A DNA stretch of 9,085 bases, taken from Pyrodictiaceae archaeon. Its GTDB lineage: Archaea > Thermoproteota > Thermoprotei_A > Sulfolobales > Pyrodictiaceae. Both the position numbers and the translations under genes were made by a program. The DNA is taken from positions 1-9,085 of the forward strand of contig JALSNP010000067.1 in the NCBI GenBank assembly GCA_026986935.1, in the 5' to 3' direction. Under the pieces are notes generated by a model that was not told where the DNA came from, ran no database searches, and saw nothing but the letters and a program-made list of their open reading frames with translations. Numbering within the stretch: the first letter of the stretch is position 1; every line of letters starts with the position of its first letter. Shown piece by piece: positions 1 to 6,217 of this stretch.

Positions 1-343
1 ACACCGCCAACGAGGCGTAGAAGACCAGAGACGGGCTAACAAGTCCACGAGGAAGCACTCTACTGCTTGTTCTGGGCATTAAAGCGTCAATATCCCTATC
101 AAAATACATGTTAAGCGCCGTAGTTGAGCCCACAGCGAGGTATCCTAGAATCCATAGAAGCAAATGCTCTGAAAGAGGGTAGTGAAAACCTCCGGCAGCT
201 ATAAAAGCCGCATACATCGAGAATAGGAGCAACATAGTCTGCTTAAACTTTGTTAAGTCGCTAACGACATGAATAATCTCCTCCAGCTCGCTTACAACTC
301 CTTGGCTGAAGCGCTCCTTGCCGTGTTGTAGCCGTTTACTCAT
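1..343 (-). CDS. Protoheme IX farnesyltransferase (haem O synthase), UbiA family, 3' end missing
   Basis: This is the first 114 codons of a minus-strand gene that leaves the window at base 1. It starts at ATG (343-341). The translation has a polar N-terminus of about 30 residues, then hydrophobic segments at roughly 35-51 and 61-77. It then shows the UbiA prenyl-diphosphate/Mg2+ motif NxxxDxxxD as N78, D82 and D86, followed by M89-P-R-T92 and RVLPRG (95-100). The 'DRDID..M.RT..R.L' signature is typical of CyoE/CtaB, which transfers a farnesyl group to haem B in the membrane to give haem O for haem-copper oxidases. Other archaeal UbiA enzymes, such as the lipid-forming digeranylgeranylglyceryl phosphate synthase, usually lack the RT after the second Asp pair. 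The family call is firm and the CyoE subtype probable. It suggests an aerobic or microaerobic respiratory chain. Confidence 0.8.
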   Translation of the reverse strand, partial: MSKRLQHGKERFSQGVVSELEEIIHVVSDLTKFKQTMLLLFSMYAAFIAAGGFHYPLSEHLLLWILGYLAVGSTTALNMYFDRDIDALMPRTSSRVLPRGLVSPSLVFYASLAV

Positions 344-382
344 CTCAGAGCCCCCGGTACCCGGAAAGGTTAGGGAAAACCC

Positions 383-393
383 CTTATTTAAGC
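383..393 (-). promoter_or_regulatory. TATA box for the UbiA-family gene
   Basis: Read on the minus strand this is GCTTAAATAAG, a good archaeal box A. It lies about 40-50 nt before the ATG at 343, giving a predicted transcript start near 361 and a leader of about 18 nt. It sits back to back with the plus-strand TATA at 406-414, so the two genes share a divergent promoter region. Confidence 0.5.
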
Positions 394-405
394 AGAGCTA
401 AGGGG

Positions 406-414
406 CTTTAAATC
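406..414 (+). promoter_or_regulatory. TATA box for the 450-791 gene
   Basis: CTTTAAATC lies about 40 nt before the ATG at 450. A transcript would start near 437 and carry a leader of about a dozen bases. A GGAG at about 438-441 could act as ribosome binding site. Confidence 0.45.
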
Positions 415-449
415 ACTAGGATAACCGATAGAGGCTTGGAGCTCTAGTC

Positions 450-791
450 ATGTCGCAGCCAGGCTGTTTTAATGCGAGAATTAGGCTGTCGTCGCATAAT
501 CTTGAAGAGCTTTATTCATGCATTAGGCTCCTAGCGGGAAGCCTGTGCAAGGAAGTGGAATGCTCGTATCCGGACACGATGGCCTGGATACTGGCGAGCA
601 ATGCTAAGTGCTTAATAAAGATGACCACTCCTCAGCCATTGCAACCCATATCTGGCTCTAGTCTCTTGCCTGCGCTCGTTGCATCAATTATAGATATTTC
701 TTGTACGGGCTCGGAGGATGTTGTAACCATTAGTAAATATATCCTGCAAGTACTGAAAGAATGTAGGGGTATTGGTACTGCGCTAACATAG
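450..791 (+). CDS. Cysteine-rich hypothetical protein, 113 aa
   Basis: I do not recognise this protein. It is 113 residues, soluble in appearance, and has seven cysteines (6, 24, 33, 38, 54, 85, 105), many for a small protein from a presumed hyperthermophile, without a CxxC zinc-ribbon pattern. The predicted order is strand (9-14), helix (17-33), two strands (about 43-50 and 53-59), a proline-rich linker (61-67), and helices (72-84, 89-104). The opening strand-helix-strand-strand part is faintly like Pcc1, the dimerising subunit of the KEOPS tRNA-modification complex, but the C-terminal half does not fit well, so I do not assign it. It has its own TATA box and ATG start. A C/D box sRNA candidate begins about ten bases after the stop codon and may share its transcript. 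Confidence 0.65.
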   Translation: MSQPGCFNARIRLSSHNLEELYSCIRLLAGSLCKEVECSYPDTMAWILASNAKCLIKMTTPQPLQPISGSSLLPALVASIIDISCTGSEDVVTISKYILQVLKECRGIGTALT

Positions 792-800
792 CTTGGCCGG

Positions 801-860
801 GGGCTATGATGTGGATAAGCGGTCACTGAGTGTGTGAAGACACTCCCATGGACTGAGCCT
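801..860 (+). ncRNA. Candidate C/D box methylation-guide sRNA
   Basis: All four boxes occur in the correct order. C is ATGATGT at 806-812 (consensus RTGATGA, last base differs). D' is CTGA at 826-829. C' is GTGAAGA at 834-840 (one mismatch). D is CTGA at 853-856. The guides are 13 nt (813-825) and 12 nt (841-852), the spacing known for archaeal sRNAs, and D' to C' is 4 nt. Bases 801-804 (GGGC) pair with 857-860 (GCCT), leaving a 3-nt bulge (805-807) and tandem G-A pairs (808-809 with 855-856), which makes a canonical k-turn for L7Ae. Such RNAs guide fibrillarin-Nop5-L7Ae in 2'-O-methylation opposite the fifth guide base before D or D'. That predicts a U target for the D guide and a C for the D' guide. 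I did not identify the target RNAs. Confidence 0.75.
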
Positions 861-890
861 TGTAAGGTCCTCGTCTTCTATGACGTAACC

Positions 891-899
891 TCTTATAGG
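891..899 (+). promoter_or_regulatory. Possible TATA box for argF
   Basis: TCTTATAGG is centred about 44 nt before the argF ATG at 939. A transcript would start near 920 and keep the strong Shine-Dalgarno GAGGAGG at 926-932. It is a weaker match to box A than the other promoters listed here. Confidence 0.4.
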
Positions 900-938
900 G
901 CATACCTATAGTCATCGTTGTACCCGAGGAGGACAAGT

Positions 939-1883
939 ATGCCGAGTCCTCTAAAAGGAAGAGACCTACTATCTATAAGGGATCTATCGCGTGAAGAGAT
1001 GGAACTAGTCCTAGACACTGCGAGGGTTATGAAGACTCGGTTCTACTCAGGGGAGCGCATATTACCGGTTCTGAGAGGTAAGAGCGTTGCGCTCATCTTC
1101 GAGAAGCCTAGTACTCGTACACGTGTAAGCATGGAGATAGCCGTACAGCAGCTAGGCGGTTATCCTCTCTATCTTAGGAGAGACGAGCTACAGCTCGCAC
1201 GGGGCGAGCCTATAAAGGATACTGCACGCGTACTATCACGCTACGTTGACGCTATTGCAGCCCGTGTTTATAGTCATCAGAGCCTCGAGGAACTAGCAGC
1301 CTACGCCAGCGTCCCCGTCATAAACATGCTAAGCGACCTGGAGCACCCGTTACAGGCGCTAGCAGACGTGCTTACTATCAGGGAGAAGAAGAGCAGCATA
1401 AAAGGCGTTAAAGTAGTCTATGTAGGTGATGCGAGAAACAATGTTGCTCACAGCCTCATGCTAGCAGTAGCCAAGCTTGGCGGCCACATGGTCCTAGCAT
1501 CGCCGAGGCAGCTAAGACCACGCGAGGATGTTCTACAAGCCGCGTTAGAGGCTGCGAAAGAGAGCGGTGCTACCGTAGAGTTGGTTGAGGATCCACGTGA
1601 AGCGGTCAAAGGAGCTGACGTTGTTTACACAGATGTATGGGTTAGCATGGGCGAGGAGAGCCAGGCTGAGGAGAAGAGGAAACTCCTACAAGGCTACCAG
1701 GTAAACACAGACCTAATGTCACTGGCTGCTAATAACGCTATATTCATGCACTGCCTACCAGCTCATAGAGGGGAGGAGGTTACCGAGGAAGTGATAGAGG
1801 GGCCGTGGAGCGTTGTATGGGATCAGGCAGAAAATAGACTACATGCCCAGAAAGCAGTATTGGCGCTAATACTTAGTGACTAG
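939..1883 (+). CDS. argF: Ornithine carbamoyltransferase
   Basis: This enzyme makes citrulline from ornithine and carbamoyl phosphate, the sixth step of arginine synthesis, in the cytoplasm. The 314-residue length is normal. The carbamoyl-phosphate domain has STRTR at 58-62 and HPLQ at 136-139. The ornithine domain has DVW (232-234), the SMG loop (236-238) and HCLPAHRGEEV (271-281) with the catalytic Cys272, and ends with the usual ENRLHAQKA helix (298-306). The SMG and HCLP motifs separate it from aspartate carbamoyltransferase. I chose ATG 939 rather than the in-frame TTG at 918 because GAGGAGG (926-932) sits six bases before the ATG, and the seven extra residues would cover that site. The stop overlaps the convergent gene by 4 nt. 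No other arginine gene is visible nearby. Confidence 0.96.
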   Translation: MPSPLKGRDLLSIRDLSREEMELVLDTARVMKTRFYSGERILPVLRGKSVALIFEKPSTRTRVSMEIAVQQLGGYPLYLRRDELQLARGEPIKDTARVLSRYVDAIAARVYSHQSLEELAAYASVPVINMLSDLEHPLQALADVLTIREKKSSIKGVKVVYVGDARNNVAHSLMLAVAKLGGHMVLASPRQLRPREDVLQAALEAAKESGATVELVEDPREAVKGADVVYTDVWVSMGEESQAEEKRKLLQGYQVNTDLMSLAANNAIFMHCLPAHRGEEVTEEVIEGPWSVVWDQAENRLHAQKAVLALILSD

Positions 1884-2233
1884 CCCCGGACCCTTTTTAC
1901 AGCAACCTTGTTCTCCCTGACAAATTCCTTGGCGTCGTCACCTAATACGACACCACTACCATAGAGTACCAGTACCGGCCTCGCGCCTAGGCTCTCAGCC
2001 TTCCTCTTTATAGCCTCCAGTTCCTCTCTTCCAACAACCTTCTTCCCGCTCACGACATCGACGGCGAGTTTCTCCCCGCCTTTAATAGCGACAAAGGATA
2101 CCCTACCATGCTTTGTGTTAACATTCATTCTTACATGAAAGCCTGCTTCTACGTATCTACCAGCTACTTTACCCTCTACTCCATACTTTTGTTCCAGTTT
2201 CTTCTGTTGAAACACTATCTCGGCTAGTGTCAA
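1880..2233 (-). CDS. Small hypothetical protein, possibly a degenerate restriction-endonuclease-like fold
   Basis: The product is 117 residues, basic and without membrane segments. It starts at TTG (2233-2231), with GGTGA (2247-2243) nine bases upstream as ribosome binding site; a GTG seven codons in is an alternative. The layout resembles the PD-(D/E)xK nuclease core: a helix (about 4-18), then 'GRYVEAGFHVR' (25-35), a strand pair 'GRVSFVAIKGGEKLAVDV' (43-60), SGK (62-64), a helix (69-81) and a final strand 'ARPVLVLYG' (84-92). The expected acidic residue after 'RV' is Ser46, the E-x-K is D59-V-V61, and only K64 remains. If the fold is right, the active site is probably lost. The fold call is an inference by eye; the gene itself is well supported. 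It is convergent with argF, overlapping 4 nt, and divergent from the small membrane protein at 2322. Confidence 0.7.
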   Translation of the reverse strand: MTLAEIVFQQKKLEQKYGVEGKVAGRYVEAGFHVRMNVNTKHGRVSFVAIKGGEKLAVDVVSGKKVVGREELEAIKRKAESLGARPVLVLYGSGVVLGDDAKEFVRENKVAVKRVRG

Positions 2234-2264
2234 AGCCCCTATTCACCCCGCGACAATTAGCCAG

Positions 2265-2278
2265 AAGGGCTAGCCCTT
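2265..2278. repeat. 14-bp perfect palindrome in a divergent promoter region
   Basis: AAGGGCTAGCCCTT equals its own reverse complement. It abuts the TATA-like stretch at 2276-2285, midway between the divergent starts at 2233 (minus) and 2322 (plus). Its place beside box A is where an archaeal repressor or activator dimer would bind, but nothing here names a regulator. Confidence 0.6.
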
Positions 2279-2285
2279 TTATTCT
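2275..2285 (+). promoter_or_regulatory. TATA element, possibly serving both directions
   Basis: On the plus strand CCTTTTATTCT gives a predicted start near 2307 and a leader of about 15 nt for the gene at 2322. On the minus strand the same bases read AGAATAAAAGG, with a predicted start near 2253 and a 20-nt leader for the gene starting at 2233. The plus-strand reading is the better box A match. Confidence 0.5.
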
Positions 2286-2321
2286 TCAAGCTCCTGCTAG
2301 CCCGAGAAAAGGGGCATAGTT

Positions 2322-2558
2322 ATGGACCCGGTTTTCGCTCTAGGCATAGCGGGTATGCTGTTCATAGTGGCTGGGTGGGCTGTATCTATCACGTCGCTTC
2401 CACCATTAAGGCTGAGCACGCTCTACTTCACTGGGAGCCTGTTATTAACCATATACGCTGTTCTTCAGCGCGATCCCATATTTACAACGCTTAACGCAGC
2501 CGCCACAGCACTGGCTCTAGCAAATATTATTAGAACTCTTAAACTTCGTAAACGATAG
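2322..2558 (+). CDS. Small three-helix membrane protein, SemiSWEET-like layout
   Basis: This 78-residue protein has three hydrophobic segments (about 5-23, 30-48 and 52-71) and a basic tail (LKLRKR), which by the positive-inside rule should face the cytoplasm. One-bundle, three-helix proteins of this length with a W in helix 1, a 'GSLLLTIYAVLQRDP' helix 2 and an Asn at the start of helix 3 recall SemiSWEET/PQ-loop-like and CBU_0592-like families. The similarity is general and the canonical PQ dipeptide is absent (PP at 28-29), so I assign no transport function. The ATG follows GGGG (2311-2314) at a normal distance. aglB starts 37 nt after its stop on the same strand with no clear promoter between, so the two are probably co-transcribed. 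Confidence 0.75.
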   Translation: MDPVFALGIAGMLFIVAGWAVSITSLPPLRLSTLYFTGSLLLTIYAVLQRDPIFTTLNAAATALALANIIRTLKLRKR

Positions 2559-2595
2559 AGTAGCTGCAGGAGTATTTGAGCAGGGTGGATAGGGC

Positions 2596-4872
2596 TTGGC
2601 AAGAAAGAATCGTGGCCAGAGACGTGGAAGAGGGGCAGCTGTTATTCGTTTACAAGACCTCTTAGGATTTGCTAGAAAATATGGAGTCCTCGTATCAGTG
2701 GCGTTGCTGATTGTTTCGCTCGGTGTAGGGTTCTATATAAGATACATGCCTTATAAAAACTATAACACTATAGTATCTAATGCTGAGATGATGGGGCTAG
2801 GCGATGTAGCTGTTACCGCTAGGTTCGGGGCAATGGACCCCCTAATAGAGTACTGGCTAGCAAAGTATCTACACGACCACGGGCTTAGTTCATGGGCTAC
2901 CCTCCATCCGCCTAACCCCGCTGTGATGAAGTTCTGGTACCCCTGGGGCAGGGACTTCACCCATAGCGCAAAACCCTTCGTCCCCTTCATAGGATCTAAG
3001 CCCATAGCTGGACTAAGTGTTGCTCAATGGGTATCACTGCTTCCACCAATATTCGGCGCCCTAATGGTACTAATGGCGTTCGTGTACATGTACTCCAGCT
3101 ATGGCAAGGCGGCAGCAATTATAGCAGCCTTATTAGCGGCTGTGCTACCCTCATCCATTATAAGGACCTATGCGGGCTTCGTAGAAAAAGTTGGCATATC
3201 TCTTCCATTCCTAATAGCAAGTATATGGTTGTTCGTTGAAGCGCTTAGAAGGAATAGTTACATCTATGCAATAGTCTCTGGGGCTATAGGCGGCTTTATA
3301 GTGTTTATATGGGGTGGCTATCTACTAGCGGGACTAATAGTTGCAGCCTCTACCGCGTTAGTGCCTCTTGCCGCGAGCTCCGCTAAGGATGCTAGGGCAA
3401 AATTCGTAGTAGGCCTAGTAACGGCTATAGCGTATAGTGTTACACTTCTCATTGCAACAAGCTACGTACCCGTGCCCAGGAAATACATATGGCTACCTAT
3501 AGCCATAATAGTGCTCCTCTTCGCAATATACGAGGCCCTTGAGAGAATCACTACAATTAGGCGAGGCTACCTCGCCGAGAAAAGAGTCGTGATAACCTAT
3601 ACATCGATTCTAATAGTACTAGGCATAGCAGCGCTCTTCATAGCACCATACATAGGGATAAGCGGCAAATACTACTACGCTCTCCTAGGCCCACTAAGAG
3701 GAGCTGTTCACTCACACCTAGGAGTAATAGAGTTCACCGTGGCAGAGAACAACCCGCCTAACATAAGAACCGTGCTGCTCCCAAGAATGAACATAATATT
3801 CTTCACCGCCCCAATAGCGGCACTATATTTGCTCTACATCGCCATAAAGCGCAAGGAGGCTTGGCATCTTCCTCTAGCCATCTCTGCTCTTGGGTTCTAC
3901 CACGCATTGCTCGGAATGGCTTATTTCGAGCAAGTAGCCTCTGTGTTCGGGGTGCTCGCCTCAGCCGCTATGCTAGGTGTCCTTGTTAGAGACCTCGTGT
4001 TTGAGCAGGTAAAGACTAGGAAGACTAAAACACGGTACTCAGAGACATACGAGGTTCTATTACTCTCGGCTTCGCTTCTAGCACTACTACTAGCTATCGG
4101 TGTTATAGCTGGCGCCTACAAGGCTGTCGGGATGATGGAGAGCACGGCTCCCATACAGCTGGATATGCCAAGCACTAATGCACAACAATACGGGTGGCTA
4201 TACCTACTCCACCTATTCCGGACAAACACTACCAAGGATACCGTTGTTGTTGCTTGGTGGGACTACGGGTACCTCATAACCGTGGGCTCCAATAGGGCAA
4301 CGGTAGCCGATGGAGCAACCATGAACGCTACACAGATAAAGCTCCTAGCAAAGTTCTTCACCACGACTAACGAGGATGAAGCCTCCAAGATACTAAGGGA
4401 GCTACACCTCAAGCCTAACAAGACGCTAGTACTAGTACACGAGGCCGTTCTCTACAACCCCGTTACAGGTTCCGTAATATATGCCCCCACGTTAGGCGAT
4501 ATAGCTAAGTCGAGCGCAATGCTATTGATAGCAGGTGTGATAAAGAGGGGAGAACCACTAACCCAGCAAGTGCTAAAATACTATTTGCACACAATGATAT
4601 ACCGCATGTTTGCTAGTGCGCCATACTATATGAACACAACGGGCACTGTCTTTATACCGTTCAGAGGAGCTACCAAGGGATTCAACGTCACTGTAGTACA
4701 GTTCCCCAACCTAAATACCGCTGGTAAAGTATATCACTTTAAGCACTTTAAACCATACCTAGTACTTATCTCACCATTCGTCGATAAGCACGGCAGGGTG
4801 CTGGTGCAGAGAATAGGGAACGAAGTCTACCAATTCGGCATAATATACGTGGTATATAAGTGGATAGGCTAA
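2596..4872 (+). CDS. aglB: Oligosaccharyltransferase, STT3/AglB family
   Basis: AglB is the single-subunit archaeal oligosaccharyltransferase. It moves a lipid-linked glycan onto Asn of N-X-S/T sequons on the outer face of the membrane. The 758 residues begin with a basic cytoplasmic tail and a first membrane helix at about 30-48, followed by a multi-helix half and a C-terminal extracellular domain. Motifs present are the first acidic metal ligand D81 (AMDPLIEYW), the second acidic loop AGFVEKVG with E197, the TIXE-type TVAE (381-384), WWDYG (554-558) which reads the sequon, and a full DxxKxxxMxxI (D635, K638, M642, I645). The C-terminal domain itself holds several sequons (NTT, NAT, NKT, NTT, NVT), so it may be glycosylated. 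The start is TTG; GGGTGGAT (2583-2590) five bases upstream supports it and no nearer ATG would keep the basic tail. Length lies between the short and long AglB classes. Confidence 0.95.
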   Translation: MARKNRGQRRGRGAAVIRLQDLLGFARKYGVLVSVALLIVSLGVGFYIRYMPYKNYNTIVSNAEMMGLGDVAVTARFGAMDPLIEYWLAKYLHDHGLSSWATLHPPNPAVMKFWYPWGRDFTHSAKPFVPFIGSKPIAGLSVAQWVSLLPPIFGALMVLMAFVYMYSSYGKAAAIIAALLAAVLPSSIIRTYAGFVEKVGISLPFLIASIWLFVEALRRNSYIYAIVSGAIGGFIVFIWGGYLLAGLIVAASTALVPLAASSAKDARAKFVVGLVTAIAYSVTLLIATSYVPVPRKYIWLPIAIIVLLFAIYEALERITTIRRGYLAEKRVVITYTSILIVLGIAALFIAPYIGISGKYYYALLGPLRGAVHSHLGVIEFTVAENNPPNIRTVLLPRMNIIFFTAPIAALYLLYIAIKRKEAWHLPLAISALGFYHALLGMAYFEQVASVFGVLASAAMLGVLVRDLVFEQVKTRKTKTRYSETYEVLLLSASLLALLLAIGVIAGAYKAVGMMESTAPIQLDMPSTNAQQYGWLYLLHLFRTNTTKDTVVVAWWDYGYLITVGSNRATVADGATMNATQIKLLAKFFTTTNEDEASKILRELHLKPNKTLVLVHEAVLYNPVTGSVIYAPTLGDIAKSSAMLLIAGVIKRGEPLTQQVLKYYLHTMIYRMFASAPYYMNTTGTVFIPFRGATKGFNVTVVQFPNLNTAGKVYHFKHFKPYLVLISPFVDKHGRVLVQRIGNEVYQFGIIYVVYKWIG

Positions 4873-4905
4873 CGGATATTGCGAAGATGGTCTACTGCCC
4901 TCTTG

Positions 4906-4917
4906 GTTTTTATAGGC
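4906..4917 (+). promoter_or_regulatory. TATA box for the ESCRT-III gene
   Basis: GTTTTTATAGGC is one of the best box A matches in the window. It predicts a transcript start near 4939, about 60 nt before the preferred ATG at 4998 and about 26 nt before the alternative ATG at 4965. It indicates that this gene is transcribed separately from aglB. Confidence 0.55.
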
Positions 4918-4997
4918 TTGTATTTACTACGCTAAATACTCTACCGGGTTCCTTGCCCTAGATAATGGGTTGCATAGGGGCTGGGTGCTGTAGAGCC

Positions 4998-5492
4998 ATG
5001 TTTTTCAAGACGAGGAGAAAGAGTACAGCAAGCCCTAGGATACGCTTATTAGAGCTAGCTGTTGCTACAAGGTACGCTGTTTCCCGTCTAAGCCTAATAG
5101 CTTCTCGGCTTCGCTCAACATATGAGAGGACGAGGGACGAGTCGCTGAAAACAATGTTACAGAAAATACTGTATCTACAAGCAGTACTCGAGATAGCATC
5201 GGTTAGGCTTGAAACCCTTGCCGACATAGGTCTTGTATCATCCGATGACCTATCTATTCTTAAACGCGTTGTCTCGGATCTGAAAAACACTCAGGGCATT
5301 GTTATGCCCGCTGTATCAAGTATGCTAACAGACCTTGACAACATGATTTCACATATAGCCTCGAGCGCGGGGATAGAGTTAGCTCCCTTAAGCCCCGTCG
5401 TCACCGAGCACGCTAAGAAGATAATGGAGGAGGCAAAAATCATAGCTGATGAGCGTCTCAAAGAGTACTTCCCGTCAGAGAACACTAGCTAG
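4998..5492 (+). CDS. ESCRT-III-like protein, CdvB paralogue
   Basis: ESCRT-III proteins polymerise on membranes and carry out scission in crenarchaeal cell division and vesicle release. The 164-residue product is almost all helical: a basic start (FFKTRRK), long amphipathic helices (about 14-45 and 47-75), then 'VRLETLADIG' (72-81), 'VVSDLKNTQGIVMPAVSSML' (93-112) and a terminal 'AKKIMEEAKIIADERLKEYFP' helix (139-159). This order, with the MPxA turn and the closing EEA...ERLKE-FP, is that of archaeal CdvB proteins. It ends there, without the MIM2 segment or winged-helix tail that main CdvB uses to bind CdvC and CdvA, so it resembles a short paralogue of the CdvB3 size class. cdvA and cdvC are not next to it. 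The in-frame ATG at 4965 would add eleven residues (MGCIGAGCCRA) before the basic start; the choice between the two is uncertain. Confidence 0.85.
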   Translation: MFFKTRRKSTASPRIRLLELAVATRYAVSRLSLIASRLRSTYERTRDESLKTMLQKILYLQAVLEIASVRLETLADIGLVSSDDLSILKRVVSDLKNTQGIVMPAVSSMLTDLDNMISHIASSAGIELAPLSPVVTEHAKKIMEEAKIIADERLKEYFPSENTS

Positions 5493-5546
5493 CACAAACA
5501 CCGAAGTAATAAAGACAAATATGTTGAATAGTGTGTTTTGTGCTAG
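5489..5546. repeat. Long inverted repeat starting at the ESCRT-III stop codon
   Basis: The left arm CTAGCACAAACAC (5489-5501) matches the reverse complement of the right arm GTGTTTTGTGCTAG (5533-5546), with one extra T (5536). That gives a 13-bp stem with a single bulge and a 31-nt AT-rich loop. The left arm contains the TAG stop of the ESCRT-III gene. It could be a transcript 3'-end hairpin or a protein binding site. No long T tract follows, so a classical intrinsic terminator is not indicated. Confidence 0.6.
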
Positions 5547-5580
5547 TAAATGTACGCAATAACGAGGGATCGGTATAAGG

Positions 5581-5591
5581 GCATATTTTAG
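5581..5591 (+). promoter_or_regulatory. Probable TATA box for the 5625 gene
   Basis: GCATATTTTAG lies about 40 nt before the ATG at 5625 and predicts a transcript start near 5610, just before the Shine-Dalgarno GAGGAG at 5613-5618. It is the likely promoter of the gene string that follows. Confidence 0.45.
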
Positions 5592-5624
5592 TGAAAGTGT
5601 TTAATCCTATTCGAGGAGAGCTTA

Positions 5625-5948
5625 ATGAGCCTAGAAGAGACCATTAGGGAGCGAATCATACGCTTATTGCTAGAGGCTAGGCGTCCCCTAACAGCACGAG
5701 AGATCGCGGAAAGCGTTGGGCTTGACCCCTATCGCGGAGAGGCTGAGGTATATGAGCACTTGAGACATATTGCCAAAACCCTTAAGAGAAGATATGGCGG
5801 AAGAACCGTACTGTACATGATTCCTCCACGGTGCAAGGATTGCGGATACGTGTTCAAGGATCTCCGAGAGCCTAGGAAGCCTAGTAAATGTCCGCGCTGT
5901 AAGAGTCAGAGGATAGAGCCTCCAAAATTCTATATAGAGACTGACTAG
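5625..5948 (+). CDS. Winged-helix protein with C-terminal zinc ribbon (COG3357-type predicted transcription regulator)
   Basis: The product is 107 residues. Residues 5-55 form a winged helix-turn-helix (IRERIIRLLLEARRPLTAREIAE, then a recognition helix near 41-54), followed by a wing strand 'RTVLYMIPP' (60-68). A zinc ribbon follows with Cys70, Cys73, Cys89 and Cys92 in two CxxC knuckles (CKDC and CPRC). This is the arrangement of the archaeal COG3357 family, predicted to bind DNA; its targets are unknown. The 'CPRCKSQRIEPPKFYIE' ending is typical of that family. ATG at 5625 has GAGGAG six bases upstream. It is the first gene of a tightly spaced string running to 7658, with 27 nt to the next start. 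General RNA binding cannot be excluded. Confidence 0.85.
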   Translation: MSLEETIRERIIRLLLEARRPLTAREIAESVGLDPYRGEAEVYEHLRHIAKTLKRRYGGRTVLYMIPPRCKDCGYVFKDLREPRKPSKCPRCKSQRIEPPKFYIETD

Positions 5949-5975
5949 GACAAGTCCCCCACGGGGTAGAAGGGC

Positions 5976-6203
5976 TTGAGAGTAATAATTACGTGGCTTC
6001 ATGGGGAGGATGTTGTACTGCTACGGCGATACGATGACAGTGGCAAGCTTGTTGGCGAGGAGACTTATAAAGGTGTGCGCCTCCTGGACATAAGGACGCC
6101 CGTGACGATACCAAGTACTCTGATGAGCGGCGTTAGTGTATACATAGTGGCTGGGGATGCTAGAGCCGAGAAAAAGAACTCGATACTGGTCGTAAGGAGC
6201 TAG
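5976..6203 (+). CDS. Hypothetical protein, 75 aa
   Basis: I do not recognise this small protein. It has no cysteines and no membrane segment. Its predicted make-up is mostly beta strand: 'RVIITWLHG' (2-10), 'DVVLLRRYD' (12-20), a turn 'DSGKLVGEET', then further strands to 'NSILVVRS' at the end. The start is TTG at 5976 (in AAGGGCTTGAG), preceded by a GGGG at 5963-5966; there is no in-frame ATG near the beginning. It lies between two same-strand genes, 27 nt after one and 14 nt before the next, which is good evidence for translation within an operon. The start is less certain than the frame. Confidence 0.6.
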   Translation: MRVIITWLHGEDVVLLRRYDDSGKLVGEETYKGVRLLDIRTPVTIPSTLMSGVSVYIVAGDARAEKKNSILVVRS

Positions 6204-6217
6204 AGGGTGCGTCATCG

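Noticed and set aside
918..938. TTG start giving argF seven extra N-terminal residues.
   Set aside because: The extension covers the strong Shine-Dalgarno GAGGAGG at 926-932, which fits the ATG at 939.
1893..1898. T tract just after argF as its intrinsic terminator.
   Set aside because: It is only five T residues and lies within the coding end of the convergent gene, so it is too weak to call.
4958..5290. Minus-strand open frame of 110 codons.
   Set aside because: It lies opposite the ESCRT-III gene, has no recognisable motif and would begin inside that gene.
5519..5526. ATGTTGA in the inverted-repeat loop as a C box.
   Set aside because: It mismatches the consensus and no CTGA follows.
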